Assembly (NCBI RefSeq): GCF_013377785.1
Contig: NZ_JABXWT010000002.1
Coordinates: 644,022 to 708,021 of the forward strand
DNA from: Ruegeria haliotis
Lineage (GTDB): Bacteria > Pseudomonadota > Alphaproteobacteria > Rhodobacterales > Rhodobacteraceae
DNA length: 64,000 nt
Reading direction: 5' to 3'
In this document: positions 9,278 to 18,523 of the stretch, piece by piece
Layout: every line of letters starts with the position of its first letter
Numbering within the stretch: position 1 is the first letter of the stretch
Notes under the pieces: model-generated
The model's database searches: none
What the model saw: only the letters and a program-made list of their open reading frames with translations
What the model was told of the DNA's origin: nothing
Made by a program: the position numbers and the translations under genes

Positions 9278-10002
9278 GCGGCTTTGTTTCGTTCATCGGC
9301 TCAGGCCCCGGTGATCCAGAGCTGTTGACCCTAAAGGCTGTGGATCGGATGCAAAAGGCCGATGCGGTTCTGTTCGACGACCTGAGCAGCGGGCCAATCC
9401 TGACCCATGCACGCGAAGGGGCCGATTTGGTCGGGGTCGGCAAACGCGCTGGACGCCCCTCACCCAAGCAGGACCACGTAAGCCGGCTGCTGGTGGATTA
9501 CGCCGAGACCGGTGCACATGTCGTGCGCCTGAAATCCGGTGATGGCGGGATGTTCGGTCGGTTGGAAGAAGAACTGGTCGCTTTGAAAGCCGCCGGGATC
9601 GAGTACGAGATCATTCCGGGCATCCCTTCGGCCATCGCCGCCGCCGCCGCGGCCGGTATTCCATTGACCCGACGGCTTACGGCGCGGCGGGTTCAGTTCG
9701 TGACCGGCCATGATGTCAGCGGCAAACTGCCTGAAGACCTGAACCTGACCGCGTTGGCCGACGCGGGGGCGACCACGGTTGTTTTCATGGGCAAGCGGAC
9801 GTTCCCGTTACTGGTGGATGCGCTGCATGAACATGGGCTGCCTTTGGATACACCCGCGCTTATGGCGGAATCGGTCTCGACGCCGGATCAGGCTTTGCAC
9901 CGGTCGACGATCGGCGATCTTTCGACCAAGCTGCAATCCGAAATCGGAACGGCTCCGGCACTGATCCTGTACGGTCCGCTGGCGGAGTTCGACAATGTAT
10001 GA
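9274..10002 (+). CDS. cobA: Uroporphyrinogen-III C-methyltransferase CobA (SUMT)
   Basis: Adds methyl groups at C2 and C7 of uroporphyrinogen III to form precorrin-2, the branch point to B12 (and to sirohaem). It is 242 aa without the CysG oxidase/chelatase domain. Motifs are FIGSGPGDPELLTLKAVDRM, VVRLKSGDGGMFGRLEEE, EIIPGIPSAIAAAAAAGIPL and TVVFMGKRTF. It follows cobB with an ATGA overlap and is overlapped by cobF by 8 bases. Its place in the operon indicates a B12-dedicated copy. Confidence 0.95.
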   Translation: MSGFVSFIGSGPGDPELLTLKAVDRMQKADAVLFDDLSSGPILTHAREGADLVGVGKRAGRPSPKQDHVSRLLVDYAETGAHVVRLKSGDGGMFGRLEEELVALKAAGIEYEIIPGIPSAIAAAAAAGIPLTRRLTARRVQFVTGHDVSGKLPEDLNLTALADAGATTVVFMGKRTFPLLVDALHEHGLPLDTPALMAESVSTPDQALHRSTIGDLSTKLQSEIGTAPALILYGPLAEFDNV

Positions 10003-10738
10003 GCTGACCCTGATTGGCATTGGCACCGGCAACCCCGATCACGTGACCTATCAGGGCGCGCAGGCCATACGCGCGGCGGACCTGATCCTGATCCCCCGCA
10101 AGGGCGAGAACAAGGCTGATCTGGCGGGCGTTCGCGAAGACATCATCTCGCACGTGACTGAGACGCCACCAAAGATCGCCTATTTCGACATCCCAAAACG
10201 TCGTGCGGATGACGGTTATCTGCGGGGCGTAGATGAGTGGCACGATGCTATCGCCTTATGTTGGCAGGAAGCGATCGCCGACTATCCTGACGCCCAACGG
10301 GTCGCCTTGCTGATCTGGGGCGATCCGTCGCTTTACGACAGCTCGCTGCGAATTGCTGCGCGGTTGGACCCGCAGCCGCGTAAAAAGGTGATTCCCGGCA
10401 TCACCGCCCTGCAAGCGCTGACTGCGTCACACGCAATACCGATCAACGACATTGGCGCGCCCTATATCGTCACAACCGGCCGCCGCTTGCGCGACGAAGG
10501 CTGGCCCGATGTCGCATCAACCGTCGCCGTGATGCTGGACGGCGAATGCTCATTCCAAAGCCTACCGATGGCGGATTACGAGATCTGGTGGGGGGCTTAT
10601 GTAGGGATGAAAGAAGAAATCCTGATCCGTGGACCTCTGGCCGACGTCGCGCAGGATATCATTCAGACCCGCGCCCTTGCTCGTTCTGATCACGGCTGGA
10701 TCATGGACATCTATTTGCTGAAAAAGCGCGGGAACTGA
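9995..10738 (+). CDS. cobF: Precorrin-6A synthase (deacetylating) CobF
   Basis: C1-methyltransferase that also releases acetate from the contracted ring, producing precorrin-6A; it is specific to the aerobic pathway. It is 247 aa. It begins LTLIGIGTGNPDHVTYQGA and carries LLIWGDPSLYDSS and KKVIPGITALQALTASH. It is the last gene of the visible operon; no obvious strong hairpin follows in 10739-10898. The genes needed after the a,c-diamide (cobO, cobQ, cobP and others) are elsewhere. Confidence 0.96.
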   Translation: MYELTLIGIGTGNPDHVTYQGAQAIRAADLILIPRKGENKADLAGVREDIISHVTETPPKIAYFDIPKRRADDGYLRGVDEWHDAIALCWQEAIADYPDAQRVALLIWGDPSLYDSSLRIAARLDPQPRKKVIPGITALQALTASHAIPINDIGAPYIVTTGRRLRDEGWPDVASTVAVMLDGECSFQSLPMADYEIWWGAYVGMKEEILIRGPLADVAQDIIQTRALARSDHGWIMDIYLLKKRGN

Positions 10739-10898
10739 TCCAACACATCGCCCGGCAAAGGAGGTTTCTTTTCACCGTTTCCAAGGTGTTCACAGCCGCG
10801 ACGCGAGCCAGATTCAATCGAACCCGGACGAGAATTTGAGTGCGCCCATACGTGATTTCTGGCATCAAACCCACAACCGAACTTGCGGAGGCACCCCG

Positions 10899-11357
10899 AT
10901 GAAAGCTCTCTGGGCAATTGCATGTCTGCTGGTCACCCCTGCATGGGCCGACGAGCCCCTGTCGGGATGGGCTGTCTTTCAGACTGACAAAAGCTATGAA
11001 GAACTGGTGACGGACACCAAAGCTGCGGTCAAGGATAACGGGTTGATCGTTGTCACTCAGGCCGGGCCAACCAAGGCCGCCGCCGCGCGGGGGATCACCA
11101 TTCCGGGCAATCTTGTGATCGGTGCCTTCAACAACGACTATGCCGTGCGGGTTCTTGAAACCTCGACTGCTGCCATGATTGAGGCACCTATCCGGTTCTA
11201 TGTGACGGAAAACAACGACGGCACGGCGACACTGTCTTACAAAACGCCCAGCTTTGTATTCGCACCCTATGTTTATGAAGGGGGCAAAACGCTGACGGAT
11301 ATCGCCTCGGAACTGGACACAAAGTTTCAGGATGTGGCGGAAACCGCAGTCAAATAG
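10899..11357 (+). CDS. Exported DUF302 protein
   Basis: Predicted 152 aa secreted or periplasmic protein. A short signal peptide is visible (MKALWAIACLLVTPAWA, cleaved before DEPLSG). The body has the DUF302 layout: a Y/F-rich N-terminal strand, AARGITIPGNLVIGAFNN, and a charge-rich C-terminus. The start at 10899 is supported by GGAGG at 10887-10891. The function of the family is not established. It stands alone between cobF and the ThDP enzyme. Confidence 0.8.
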   Translation: MKALWAIACLLVTPAWADEPLSGWAVFQTDKSYEELVTDTKAAVKDNGLIVVTQAGPTKAAAARGITIPGNLVIGAFNNDYAVRVLETSTAAMIEAPIRFYVTENNDGTATLSYKTPSFVFAPYVYEGGKTLTDIASELDTKFQDVAETAVK

Positions 11358-11436
11358 TCACACTGACGTGATCCGTCTTGCGTCCGGGGGCTTCCTCCGC
11401 AATCTGCTTCGCAATGACCAATTCGGAGCATAACTG

Positions 11437-13056
11437 ATGCAGGACCTCTCGCCCCGCGCCGCGGATCTTTTAGCTGAACGCCTTTATGAGGCAGGATGCC
11501 GCCACGCTTTTGGCATGCCAGGTGGCGAGGTTCTAACGCTGGTCGATGCGCTGGAAAAAGCCGGGATCACCTTTCATCTGGCCAAGCACGAAAATGCCGC
11601 CGGTTTCATGGCCGAGGCCGTGCATCATCGCGATGGTGCGCCTGCGATCCTGTTAGCTACACTTGGCCCCGGCGCGATGAACGGAATCAATGTGGTGGCC
11701 AACGCGCTGCAGGATCGGGTGCCGATGATCGTGCTGACCGGTTGTGTCGATACGGATGAGGCTCTGACCTACACCCATCAGGTCATGGACCACAGCCAAG
11801 TCTATCGTTCAATCACCAAGGGCACGTTCCTGATGACTGCCGAGGGTGCCGATATTATCGCGGACAAGGCCGTGTCGCTGGCCCTGCAGCCACGCCCCGG
11901 GCCGGTGCATATCGACGTGCCGATCTCGGTCGCCGATACCCGCGTTACGAATCCAAAACGGCGCAGACTGGCAAAACCCGCCGCCGTCGCCCCCAAAGGC
12001 AATTGTCTGGAGAAAGCGCGCCGCTGGGTGGCCGAGGCCGAGCGTCCGCTGGCAATCATCGGACTGGATGTTCTCAATGATGACTCGCGCTGCATCGTGC
12101 GGGCTTTTCTGGAACATTTCAGCATTCCCTTCGTGACCACCTACAAGGCAAAGGGAGTCGTGCCCGAGGATCACCCTTTATGCCTGGGCGGAGCCGGGCT
12201 GTCGCCACTGGCCGATAAACATCTGGTGCCCTTGGTGGAACAGGCCGATCTGATCCTGTGTCTGGGCTATGACCCAATCGAAATGCGCCCCGGCTGGCGC
12301 GAGATATGGGACCCGGAAGAAAAGCGCGCCATCGATATCTCGGCCGTGGTCAATGATCACTACATGCATCAGGCCGGGCTGAACCTGGTGGCCGATACCG
12401 GCACCACGCTGGAGGCCATGGCCAAAGGCAACCCCGCACGCGAGACATGGCCCGGTGATGAGCCTGCGCAGGTCAAGGCCGCGCTGGCGCGCGCCTTCCC
12501 GATGGATGATGACTGGGGACCGGCAGCGGTGATCGCCGAAACCCGCGCCGCCCTGCCGCCAGAAACGCTGGCCACCGCCGACAGCGGCGCCCATCGCATC
12601 CTGCTCAGCCAGATGTGGGAGTGTTCCGAGGCGCGTGGGCTGATCCAATCTTCGGCGCTGTGCACGATGGGCTGCGCGGTACCAATGGCCATTGGTCTGA
12701 AACTGGCCGAACCGGACCGCCCGGTGATCAGCTTTTCCGGCGATGCCGGGTTCCTGATGGTCGCCGGAGAGTTGTCGACCGCCGCCGAGATGGGTGGCAA
12801 TCCGATCTTTCTGGTTTTTGTCGATGCCAGCCTTGCGCTGATCGAACTGAAACAGCGTCAGCGTCAGATGGGCAACCGGGGCGTGGATTTCGACCGCCAC
12901 GACTATGCCGCCATAGGGCGTGCCTTTGGTGGCAATGGCCACACGGTACGCAATCGGGCGGAATTGCGCGCGGCGCTGGAACAGGCTGTACATTCCGAAC
13001 AATTTACTGTTATTGCGGCCGAAATTGACCGCGGAGACTATGATGGCCGACTCTAA
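11437..13056 (+). CDS. Thiamine-diphosphate-dependent enzyme, acetolactate-synthase-like
   Basis: Cytoplasmic ThDP enzyme of 539 aa with the three-domain acetolactate synthase layout. The PYR domain has GMPGGEVLTLVDALEKAG and the catalytic glutamate in KHENAAGFMAEA. The central domain follows, then the PP domain with ISFSGDAGFLMVAGELST. The usual GDG is GDA here, and the metal-binding Asn pair is replaced by VFVDAS, so an Asp may take the metal-ligand role. The substrate cannot be read from sequence; no ilvN-like small subunit follows. It overlaps the CoA-transferase gene by about 14 bases, so the two probably act together. RBS CGGAG is at 11424-11428. Confidence 0.8.
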   Translation: MQDLSPRAADLLAERLYEAGCRHAFGMPGGEVLTLVDALEKAGITFHLAKHENAAGFMAEAVHHRDGAPAILLATLGPGAMNGINVVANALQDRVPMIVLTGCVDTDEALTYTHQVMDHSQVYRSITKGTFLMTAEGADIIADKAVSLALQPRPGPVHIDVPISVADTRVTNPKRRRLAKPAAVAPKGNCLEKARRWVAEAERPLAIIGLDVLNDDSRCIVRAFLEHFSIPFVTTYKAKGVVPEDHPLCLGGAGLSPLADKHLVPLVEQADLILCLGYDPIEMRPGWREIWDPEEKRAIDISAVVNDHYMHQAGLNLVADTGTTLEAMAKGNPARETWPGDEPAQVKAALARAFPMDDDWGPAAVIAETRAALPPETLATADSGAHRILLSQMWECSEARGLIQSSALCTMGCAVPMAIGLKLAEPDRPVISFSGDAGFLMVAGELSTAAEMGGNPIFLVFVDASLALIELKQRQRQMGNRGVDFDRHDYAAIGRAFGGNGHTVRNRAELRAALEQAVHSEQFTVIAAEIDRGDYDGRL

Positions 13057-14227
13057 TGGATCGCTAAAGGGTGTCAAGGTCCTGGACCTTTCTCGCATTC
13101 TGGCCGGGCCGACCTGCACCCAATTGCTGGGCGATCTGGGCGCCAGCGTCATCAAGATCGAAAATCCGGGCACAGGCGGTGATGACACGCGCCAATGGGG
13201 CCCTCCTTATGTTGCGGACGCCGAAGGCAACACAACGGACCTGAGTGCTTATTTCATGTCCGCCAACCGCAATAAGAAGTCCGTAGCCATTGATATCACC
13301 ACGTCCGAGGGGCAATCTGAAATCAAAAGGCTGGCCGCGCACGCGGATATCCTGATCGAGAATTTCAAACCCGGCGGCCTGGCCAAATACGGCCTGGACT
13401 ACAAAAGCCTGGCGCAGGAGCTTCCGGGCCTCGTGTATTGCTCCATCTCGGGTTACGGGCAGACCGGGCCGAATTCCAGCAAACCCGGCTATGACCTGAT
13501 GGCGCAGGGGTATGGCGGGATCATGTCGCTGACCGGCGATCCGGACGGTGCGCCGATGAAAGTGGGCGTCGGCATCGCGGATGTAATGTGCGGCATGTAC
13601 GCGGCGGTCGGCATTCTGGCCGCCCTGCGCCACCGGGATCTGACTGGCGAAGGTCAGCAGATCGACCTGGCCTTGGTCGATGCACAGATTGCGTGGCTGA
13701 TCAATGAAGGCGTGAATTACCTGACCTCGGGCAATGTCCCCCAAAGGCGTGGCAACGGGCATCCCAACATCGTACCTTACGACGTCTATGAAACCGCCGA
13801 TGGCCACGTCATTCTGGCGGTTGGAAACGACAGTCAGTTCAAACGCTTCTGCGATTTCATCGGACAGTCCGAACTTGCGGACGATCCGCGATTTGCGACC
13901 AACCCCGCGCGTCTGGAACACAGGGACGCACTAAACGCGGTTCTTCGCCCAGCATTGAAGAAACATGAGACGACCACAGTGATTGCCGAGCTTGAGACGC
14001 GGAAAGTTCCCGTCGGTCCGGTCCAGTCGCTCGATCAGGTGTTTGCAACAGATCAGGTTGCGGCTCGGCAGATGCAAATCTCGATGCAGGCCCAGCCTGG
14101 CGAGGTGCAATTGATCGGGAATCCTCTGAACCTGTCGCGCACACCCGTCACGTATCGAAACGCGCCACCGGTCTTTGGGGCCGACACCGAGGCCGTTCTG
14201 AACGTTGAAAATCCATTCGAGGATTGA
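13043..14227 (+). CDS. CaiB/BaiF family (class III) CoA-transferase
   Basis: Predicted CoA-transferase of 394 aa. Family features: N-terminal VKVLDLSRILAGPTCTQLLG, the SANRNKKSVAIDI block, LIENFKPGGLAKYGLDY, and the catalytic Asp likely in GVGIADVMCGMYAAVGILAA. Two adjacent ATGs (13040, 13043) are possible; 13043 has better spacing from GGAG at 13033-13036. Coupled to the ThDP enzyme upstream. The pairing suggests a small carboxylic-acid pathway in which one enzyme activates an acid as CoA ester and the other acts on a 2-oxo acid or CoA intermediate, but the acid is unknown. Confidence 0.85.
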   Translation: MADSNGSLKGVKVLDLSRILAGPTCTQLLGDLGASVIKIENPGTGGDDTRQWGPPYVADAEGNTTDLSAYFMSANRNKKSVAIDITTSEGQSEIKRLAAHADILIENFKPGGLAKYGLDYKSLAQELPGLVYCSISGYGQTGPNSSKPGYDLMAQGYGGIMSLTGDPDGAPMKVGVGIADVMCGMYAAVGILAALRHRDLTGEGQQIDLALVDAQIAWLINEGVNYLTSGNVPQRRGNGHPNIVPYDVYETADGHVILAVGNDSQFKRFCDFIGQSELADDPRFATNPARLEHRDALNAVLRPALKKHETTTVIAELETRKVPVGPVQSLDQVFATDQVAARQMQISMQAQPGEVQLIGNPLNLSRTPVTYRNAPPVFGADTEAVLNVENPFED

Positions 14228-14326
14228 AACACTTGCCCATTTCGGCGGCAACTTGCTGAAACATGCCCTTGAATCGGCGGTTTTTTTCGTTTTTTACGCA
14301 CACAGGTTTTCACCAATTCGAGAGCA

Positions 14327-14347
14327 GGGTCGATACTGTTACGACCC
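14327..14347. promoter_or_regulatory. Inverted repeat upstream of the TPR/opg operon
   Basis: A perfect 6-base inverted repeat, GGGTCG-N9-CGACCC, about 60 bases before the TPR gene. A second shorter one (CACACT at 14353-14358, AGTGTG at 14373-14378) lies closer. The 178-base gap also has two T runs at 14281-14295 that could serve as a weak transcription end for the upstream gene. An operator or 5' UTR hairpin is possible; there is no direct evidence of function. Confidence 0.3.
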
Positions 14348-14406
14348 GCCAGCACACTCTGCTAAATCGAACAGTGTGAAATATCGCAATCAGATTGGAC
14401 CCGAGC

Positions 14407-15777
14407 ATGAAGCAAGATATTTTTGGACAAATGAACACCCTGACCCAGCCGGCAAGTGTCGACGCCTGGAACGGTGTTCTGCTTGGGTTCATGGCACATT
14501 CGGCAGTCACTCCGCAACATCTGGGTAAAGTGCTCGAACTGGAACCCGACTTCGCCTTGGCTCATGCAGTCAAAGGTATGTTCATGGTTCTGCTGGGTCG
14601 GCGCGAAATGCTGCCGGTCGCGACCGAGGCGTTGGCGACTGCGAATGCCGCGATGAAGAAGCAACCTGTCTCGGCTCGGGAACGGCTGTATGTTGATGCG
14701 CTGGGATTGTGGTTGGCTGGTTACCCAACGAAAGCGACGCAGAAATTCGAAGAGGTTCTGCGCGATCACCCCCAAGACTCGCTGGCAATGAAGCTCAGCC
14801 ACGCGACCCGTTTCGTGCTGGGCGATGCAGAAGGTATGCGACGGTCGATCGAACGTGTGATGCCTGCCTACGCTCCGGATCACCCCGGTCGTGGTTACCT
14901 GCTGGGCTGCCACTCATTTGCGCTGGAAGAGACTGGTGCGTATGAAAAGGCCGAAATCGCAGGACGTCAGGCGCTGTGGATGGTGTCTGATGATGCGTGG
15001 GGTCTGCATGCGGTTGCCCACGTGCACGAAATGACCGGAAACGCACAGCTGGGTCTGGACTGGCTGGCCGGGCGCGAGGACGCTTGGGCGCATTGCAACA
15101 ACTTCCGCTATCACGTCTGGTGGCACAAGGCGCTGATGCATCTGGATTTGGGTCACGTCGATCATGTCATGGAACTTTATGACCAAAACATCCGACAGGA
15201 CAAAACTGACGATTATCGGGATATCTCGAATGCCACTTCTTTGCTGTCGCGACTGGAGCTTGAGGGCGTCAATGTCGGCAATCGCTGGGAAGAACTGGCC
15301 GATCTCAGCGCTACGCGCACCGAGGATGGTTGCCTGATCTTTGCCGATCTGCACTATCTGTTGGCGCTGACCGGCGACAACCGCCCGGATGCCACCGCAA
15401 GAATGCTGAGCCGCATCCACAAGGACGCCAAGCAAGCCAACGATGACACTACGCAGCGCATGGCTGATCCAGGTCTTGCCGCAGCATTGGGGCTTGAGGC
15501 GTTCGGCGACGGGCAATACGGCACCGCCTTTGATCATCTTTCCACCGCGCGCGGTTCGATGCAGCTGGCTGGCGGCAGCCATGCCCAGCGCGATGTGTTC
15601 GAACGCATCACCATCGATTCCGGCTTGCGCGCCGGGCGTTTGGACGCAGTCGAGCGCATTCTGGACGACCGTCGCGCCAAACGCGCCGGAGGCGAAGATA
15701 ACTACGCCCTTGCGCGCCGCACCCTGATCGCAGCGGCCCGCGACAGCGGCGACGCACAAAGCGTCCCCGCCGAATAA
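14407..15777 (+). CDS. Tetratricopeptide repeat protein, TTC38-like family
   Basis: Soluble all-helical protein of 456 aa without signal peptide or membrane span. It resembles the TTC38 type (tetratricopeptide repeat protein 38 family): LGKVLELEPDFALAHAVKG, RERLYVDALGLWLAGY, WGLHAVAHVHEMTG and NNFRYHVWWHKALMHLDLG are typical blocks. The ATG at 14407 is preferred to the TTG 12 bases upstream. The gene is 29 bases before opgC and in the same direction, so it may be the first gene of the glucan operon. The molecular role of the family in bacteria is not known to me. Confidence 0.75.
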   Translation: MKQDIFGQMNTLTQPASVDAWNGVLLGFMAHSAVTPQHLGKVLELEPDFALAHAVKGMFMVLLGRREMLPVATEALATANAAMKKQPVSARERLYVDALGLWLAGYPTKATQKFEEVLRDHPQDSLAMKLSHATRFVLGDAEGMRRSIERVMPAYAPDHPGRGYLLGCHSFALEETGAYEKAEIAGRQALWMVSDDAWGLHAVAHVHEMTGNAQLGLDWLAGREDAWAHCNNFRYHVWWHKALMHLDLGHVDHVMELYDQNIRQDKTDDYRDISNATSLLSRLELEGVNVGNRWEELADLSATRTEDGCLIFADLHYLLALTGDNRPDATARMLSRIHKDAKQANDDTTQRMADPGLAAALGLEAFGDGQYGTAFDHLSTARGSMQLAGGSHAQRDVFERITIDSGLRAGRLDAVERILDDRRAKRAGGEDNYALARRTLIAAARDSGDAQSVPAE

Positions 15778-15806
15778 CAAAAAAGACCAAGAAGGACAGA
15801 GAACGT

Positions 15807-17027
15807 ATGGCGACTATATCGCCCGCTTCTGATTTTGCTCCGGTTGCGGCTTCGGCCGCAGCCCCTGCTGTTCGCACGCGTGATCCGCGTCTGGATTTTT
15901 ATCGCGGTATCGCGATGTTCATCATCCTGATCGCTCATATTCCCAACGACCCATGGGCCAAGTGGATTCCGGCCCGGTTCGGATTTTCGGATGCCACTGA
16001 AATCTTTGTGTTTTGCTCGGGCATGGCCTCGGCCATCGCCTTTGGCGGGGCCTTCATGCGCAAAGGGTGGTTACTGGGCACGGCACGTGTCTCGTTTCGC
16101 ATCTGGCAGGTTTACTGGGCCCATATCTGTCTGTTCTTCTTTGTTGCGATGACAATGGCAGCGCTGGACAACTCGGGCCTGTTCCAGAAAAGCTATGTCT
16201 CGTCCCTCAATCTACAGCATTTCTTCAATGATCCGCTGCCGCAGATGGTGGGCATCTTCACCCTGACCTATGTGCCGAACTACTTTGACATCCTGCCGAT
16301 GTATCTGGTGGTTCTGGCGATGATGCCGCTGTTCATGGCCTTGTTTCGCATCGGATTCTGGGCCGCCGCCACGGCATCGGTGGCCATCTGGGTGGTTGCA
16401 CAGACCGGCGTACTGGCTCTTCCCGCCGAGCCGTGGTCGGAGCGTCAATGGTTCTTCAACCCATTTGGCTGGCAATTGTTGTTTTTCACCGGGTTCGCGT
16501 TCATGCGGGGCTGGATTCCTGCCCCGCCCGTGTCAAAAACTCTGATGTGGGCCGCAGCGCTGTTTTTGATCCTGTCTGCTCCGTTTGGGTCCTGGAAGGT
16601 CTTTTTGTGGGTGCAATCCGGCTGGCCCGATCTGGCCGACGAAATCCGCAAAGTCTGGCCCCTGACCAAAGAATTCCGCGACAAAACCGATTTTGGCTTG
16701 TTCCGATACATGCATTTCCTGTCGCTGGCCTATCTGGGCTGGGTTGTTGCGGGCGAGCATGGCCACCGTCTGATCGCCTCTGGCGACAGTCTTGGCGCAC
16801 GTGTTTGGCAGGTCGCGCTGACACTGATCAGCAAGGTTGGGCAGCAATCGCTTGCCGTGTTCGTCTTCTCGATGGCGGCTGCTCGGCTGATTGGCGTCGT
16901 TCTGGACCAGACTGGGCGGGATGTTGCCAGTGTGCTTGTCGCCAATCTGATTGGCTTTGCCATGATCATCGCAGTGGCCTATCTGGCCGCGTGGTTTAAG
17001 TCACATCCTTGGAAATCAAAGAAATGA
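15807..17027 (+). CDS. opgC: OpgC membrane acyltransferase (glucan succinylation)
   Basis: Integral membrane protein of 406 aa with about ten hydrophobic segments, belonging to the OpgC family that adds succinyl groups to osmoregulated periplasmic glucans (known from Rhodobacter sphaeroides). The N-terminal pattern is DPRLDFYRGIAMFIILIAHI, then FGFSDATEIFVFCSGMASAI. The C-terminal spans are hydrophobic and end in KSHPWKSKK. The stop overlaps the opgG start (ATGA), and opgG and opgH follow, which fits the call. Confidence 0.9.
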   Translation: MATISPASDFAPVAASAAAPAVRTRDPRLDFYRGIAMFIILIAHIPNDPWAKWIPARFGFSDATEIFVFCSGMASAIAFGGAFMRKGWLLGTARVSFRIWQVYWAHICLFFFVAMTMAALDNSGLFQKSYVSSLNLQHFFNDPLPQMVGIFTLTYVPNYFDILPMYLVVLAMMPLFMALFRIGFWAAATASVAIWVVAQTGVLALPAEPWSERQWFFNPFGWQLLFFTGFAFMRGWIPAPPVSKTLMWAAALFLILSAPFGSWKVFLWVQSGWPDLADEIRKVWPLTKEFRDKTDFGLFRYMHFLSLAYLGWVVAGEHGHRLIASGDSLGARVWQVALTLISKVGQQSLAVFVFSMAAARLIGVVLDQTGRDVASVLVANLIGFAMIIAVAYLAAWFKSHPWKSKK

Positions 17028-18523
17028 ATTTTACACGCCGCGCATTTCTGGCCTCGACTTCGGCGCTGTTCTTCGCGCCAGCGACCTTCGCCTCTGGGGG
17101 CGAGGTGCCGTTTGACCGAAACAATGTTATCGCACTGGCCCGCGATCTGGCCAGCCGCCCCTTTGCAGAACGTGCGATGGTGCCGCAAGAATGGCAGGAC
17201 CTGACGTATCAGCAATACCGTTCGATCCGGTTCCGATTAGATCACGCCTTGTGGTATGAAACTGAAACTCCGTTCAACGTCGATTTCTTTACACCGGGTT
17301 TGTATTTCCCGCGCACCGTTCAGGTGTCGACCGTCGAGAACGGGATGACCACGCCGGTCGCCTTCGATCTTGCGATGTTCGACAAATCCGAAGACGTTCC
17401 GCAACTGCCGGTGGATGAAACCCTCGGCTTTTCAGGTCTGCGCCTGCGGACGGAAATGCACCGCCCGGGCAAGACTGATGAGTTCTGCGTCTGGCAAGGT
17501 GCCAGTTACTTCCGCGCCATTGGTCTGCACGAAGTCTACGGCCTGTCCGCCCGCGGCCTGGCACTGAAAACCGGCGATCCGGATGGTGAGGAGTTTCCTG
17601 AATTCATCCGCTTCTGGTTGGAGCGCCCAGCGCCCGGACAACGCGACATGGTTGTTCATGCGCTGATGGACAGCCCCAGCGTAACCGGGGCTTACCGTTT
17701 CAACGTGACCGCTGGCGCCGATTGCATAATGGATGTCGAAGCCACCCTGTTTCCACGCACGGAACTGGATCATGTCGGCATCGCACCGGGCACCTCGATG
17801 TTCCTGTTCGATCAGACCAATCACAGCCGGTTTGACGATTTCCGCCCTGCCGTACATGACAGCGATGGGTTGATGATCCGCAATGGCGCGGGTGAGGTCA
17901 TTTGGCGCCCGCTCGCCAACCCGACCCGCCTGCAATTTTCTTCCTTTGTGGACACCAATCCACAGGGATTCGGGTTGATGCAGCGCAAGCGCGAGTTTTC
18001 GGATTATGCCGATCTTGAGGCCCTGTATCACAAACGTCCCAGCCTGTGGGTCGAGCCCAAAAGCGACTGGGGTAAAGGCACAGTGACACTGGTCGAAATC
18101 CCGGCGGATCAGGAAGTCTATGACAATATCGTCGCTTACTGGCGCCCGGCCGAATCCTATGTGCCCGGTCAACAAGTTGACATGTCTTACCGCCTGATCT
18201 GGGGCGAAGAACCGCAGCGCACGTCGATGCCGCGCGTGATCAACACTGCCATGGGTGAAAATACCTTTGGCGATGGGCGTCTCGCTGTCATCGATTTCGA
18301 GGCCAGCGAGCTGTACGAGGATCTCGAGGCAATCACGATCTTCGTGGATTCCCCCCACGCCGAAACATCCGACGGCGTGTTGCAGCACAACCCCGACACT
18401 GGCGGGTTGCGGTTGGCGTTTTCGTTCGAACCCGGTGAGAGAAACCATGTCGAACTGCGCGCTCAGTTATTGGTAGGGCAACAACCGGCCTCCGAGGTCT
18501 GGCTGTACAGATGGACCACATGA
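17024..18523 (+). CDS. opgG: Periplasmic glucan biosynthesis protein OpgG
   Basis: Periplasmic protein (499 aa) needed for branching or processing of the osmoregulated periplasmic glucan backbone. The N-terminus MNFTRRAFLASTSALFF is a clear twin-arginine (Tat) export signal; upstream in-frame codons would spoil it, and ATG 17024 overlaps the opgC stop. The mature part shows the MdoG-type motifs LTYQQYRSIRF, FFTPGLYFP, FRAIGLHEVYGLSARGLAL and YWRPAESYVPGQ. It overlaps opgH, completing an opgC-G-H operon. Confidence 0.93.
   Translation: MNFTRRAFLASTSALFFAPATFASGGEVPFDRNNVIALARDLASRPFAERAMVPQEWQDLTYQQYRSIRFRLDHALWYETETPFNVDFFTPGLYFPRTVQVSTVENGMTTPVAFDLAMFDKSEDVPQLPVDETLGFSGLRLRTEMHRPGKTDEFCVWQGASYFRAIGLHEVYGLSARGLALKTGDPDGEEFPEFIRFWLERPAPGQRDMVVHALMDSPSVTGAYRFNVTAGADCIMDVEATLFPRTELDHVGIAPGTSMFLFDQTNHSRFDDFRPAVHDSDGLMIRNGAGEVIWRPLANPTRLQFSSFVDTNPQGFGLMQRKREFSDYADLEALYHKRPSLWVEPKSDWGKGTVTLVEIPADQEVYDNIVAYWRPAESYVPGQQVDMSYRLIWGEEPQRTSMPRVINTAMGENTFGDGRLAVIDFEASELYEDLEAITIFVDSPHAETSDGVLQHNPDTGGLRLAFSFEPGERNHVELRAQLLVGQQPASEVWLYRWTT

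Noticed and set aside
1..10738. Cobalamin riboswitch
   Set aside because: No untranslated leader is visible; the operon start lies outside the window and the internal junctions have no space for one.
11437..14227. Oxalyl-CoA decarboxylase plus formyl-CoA transferase, or sulfoacetaldehyde acetyltransferase
   Set aside because: The gene pairing tempts, but the ThDP protein is shorter than Xsc and lacks motifs I would expect for either; only the general family is supported.
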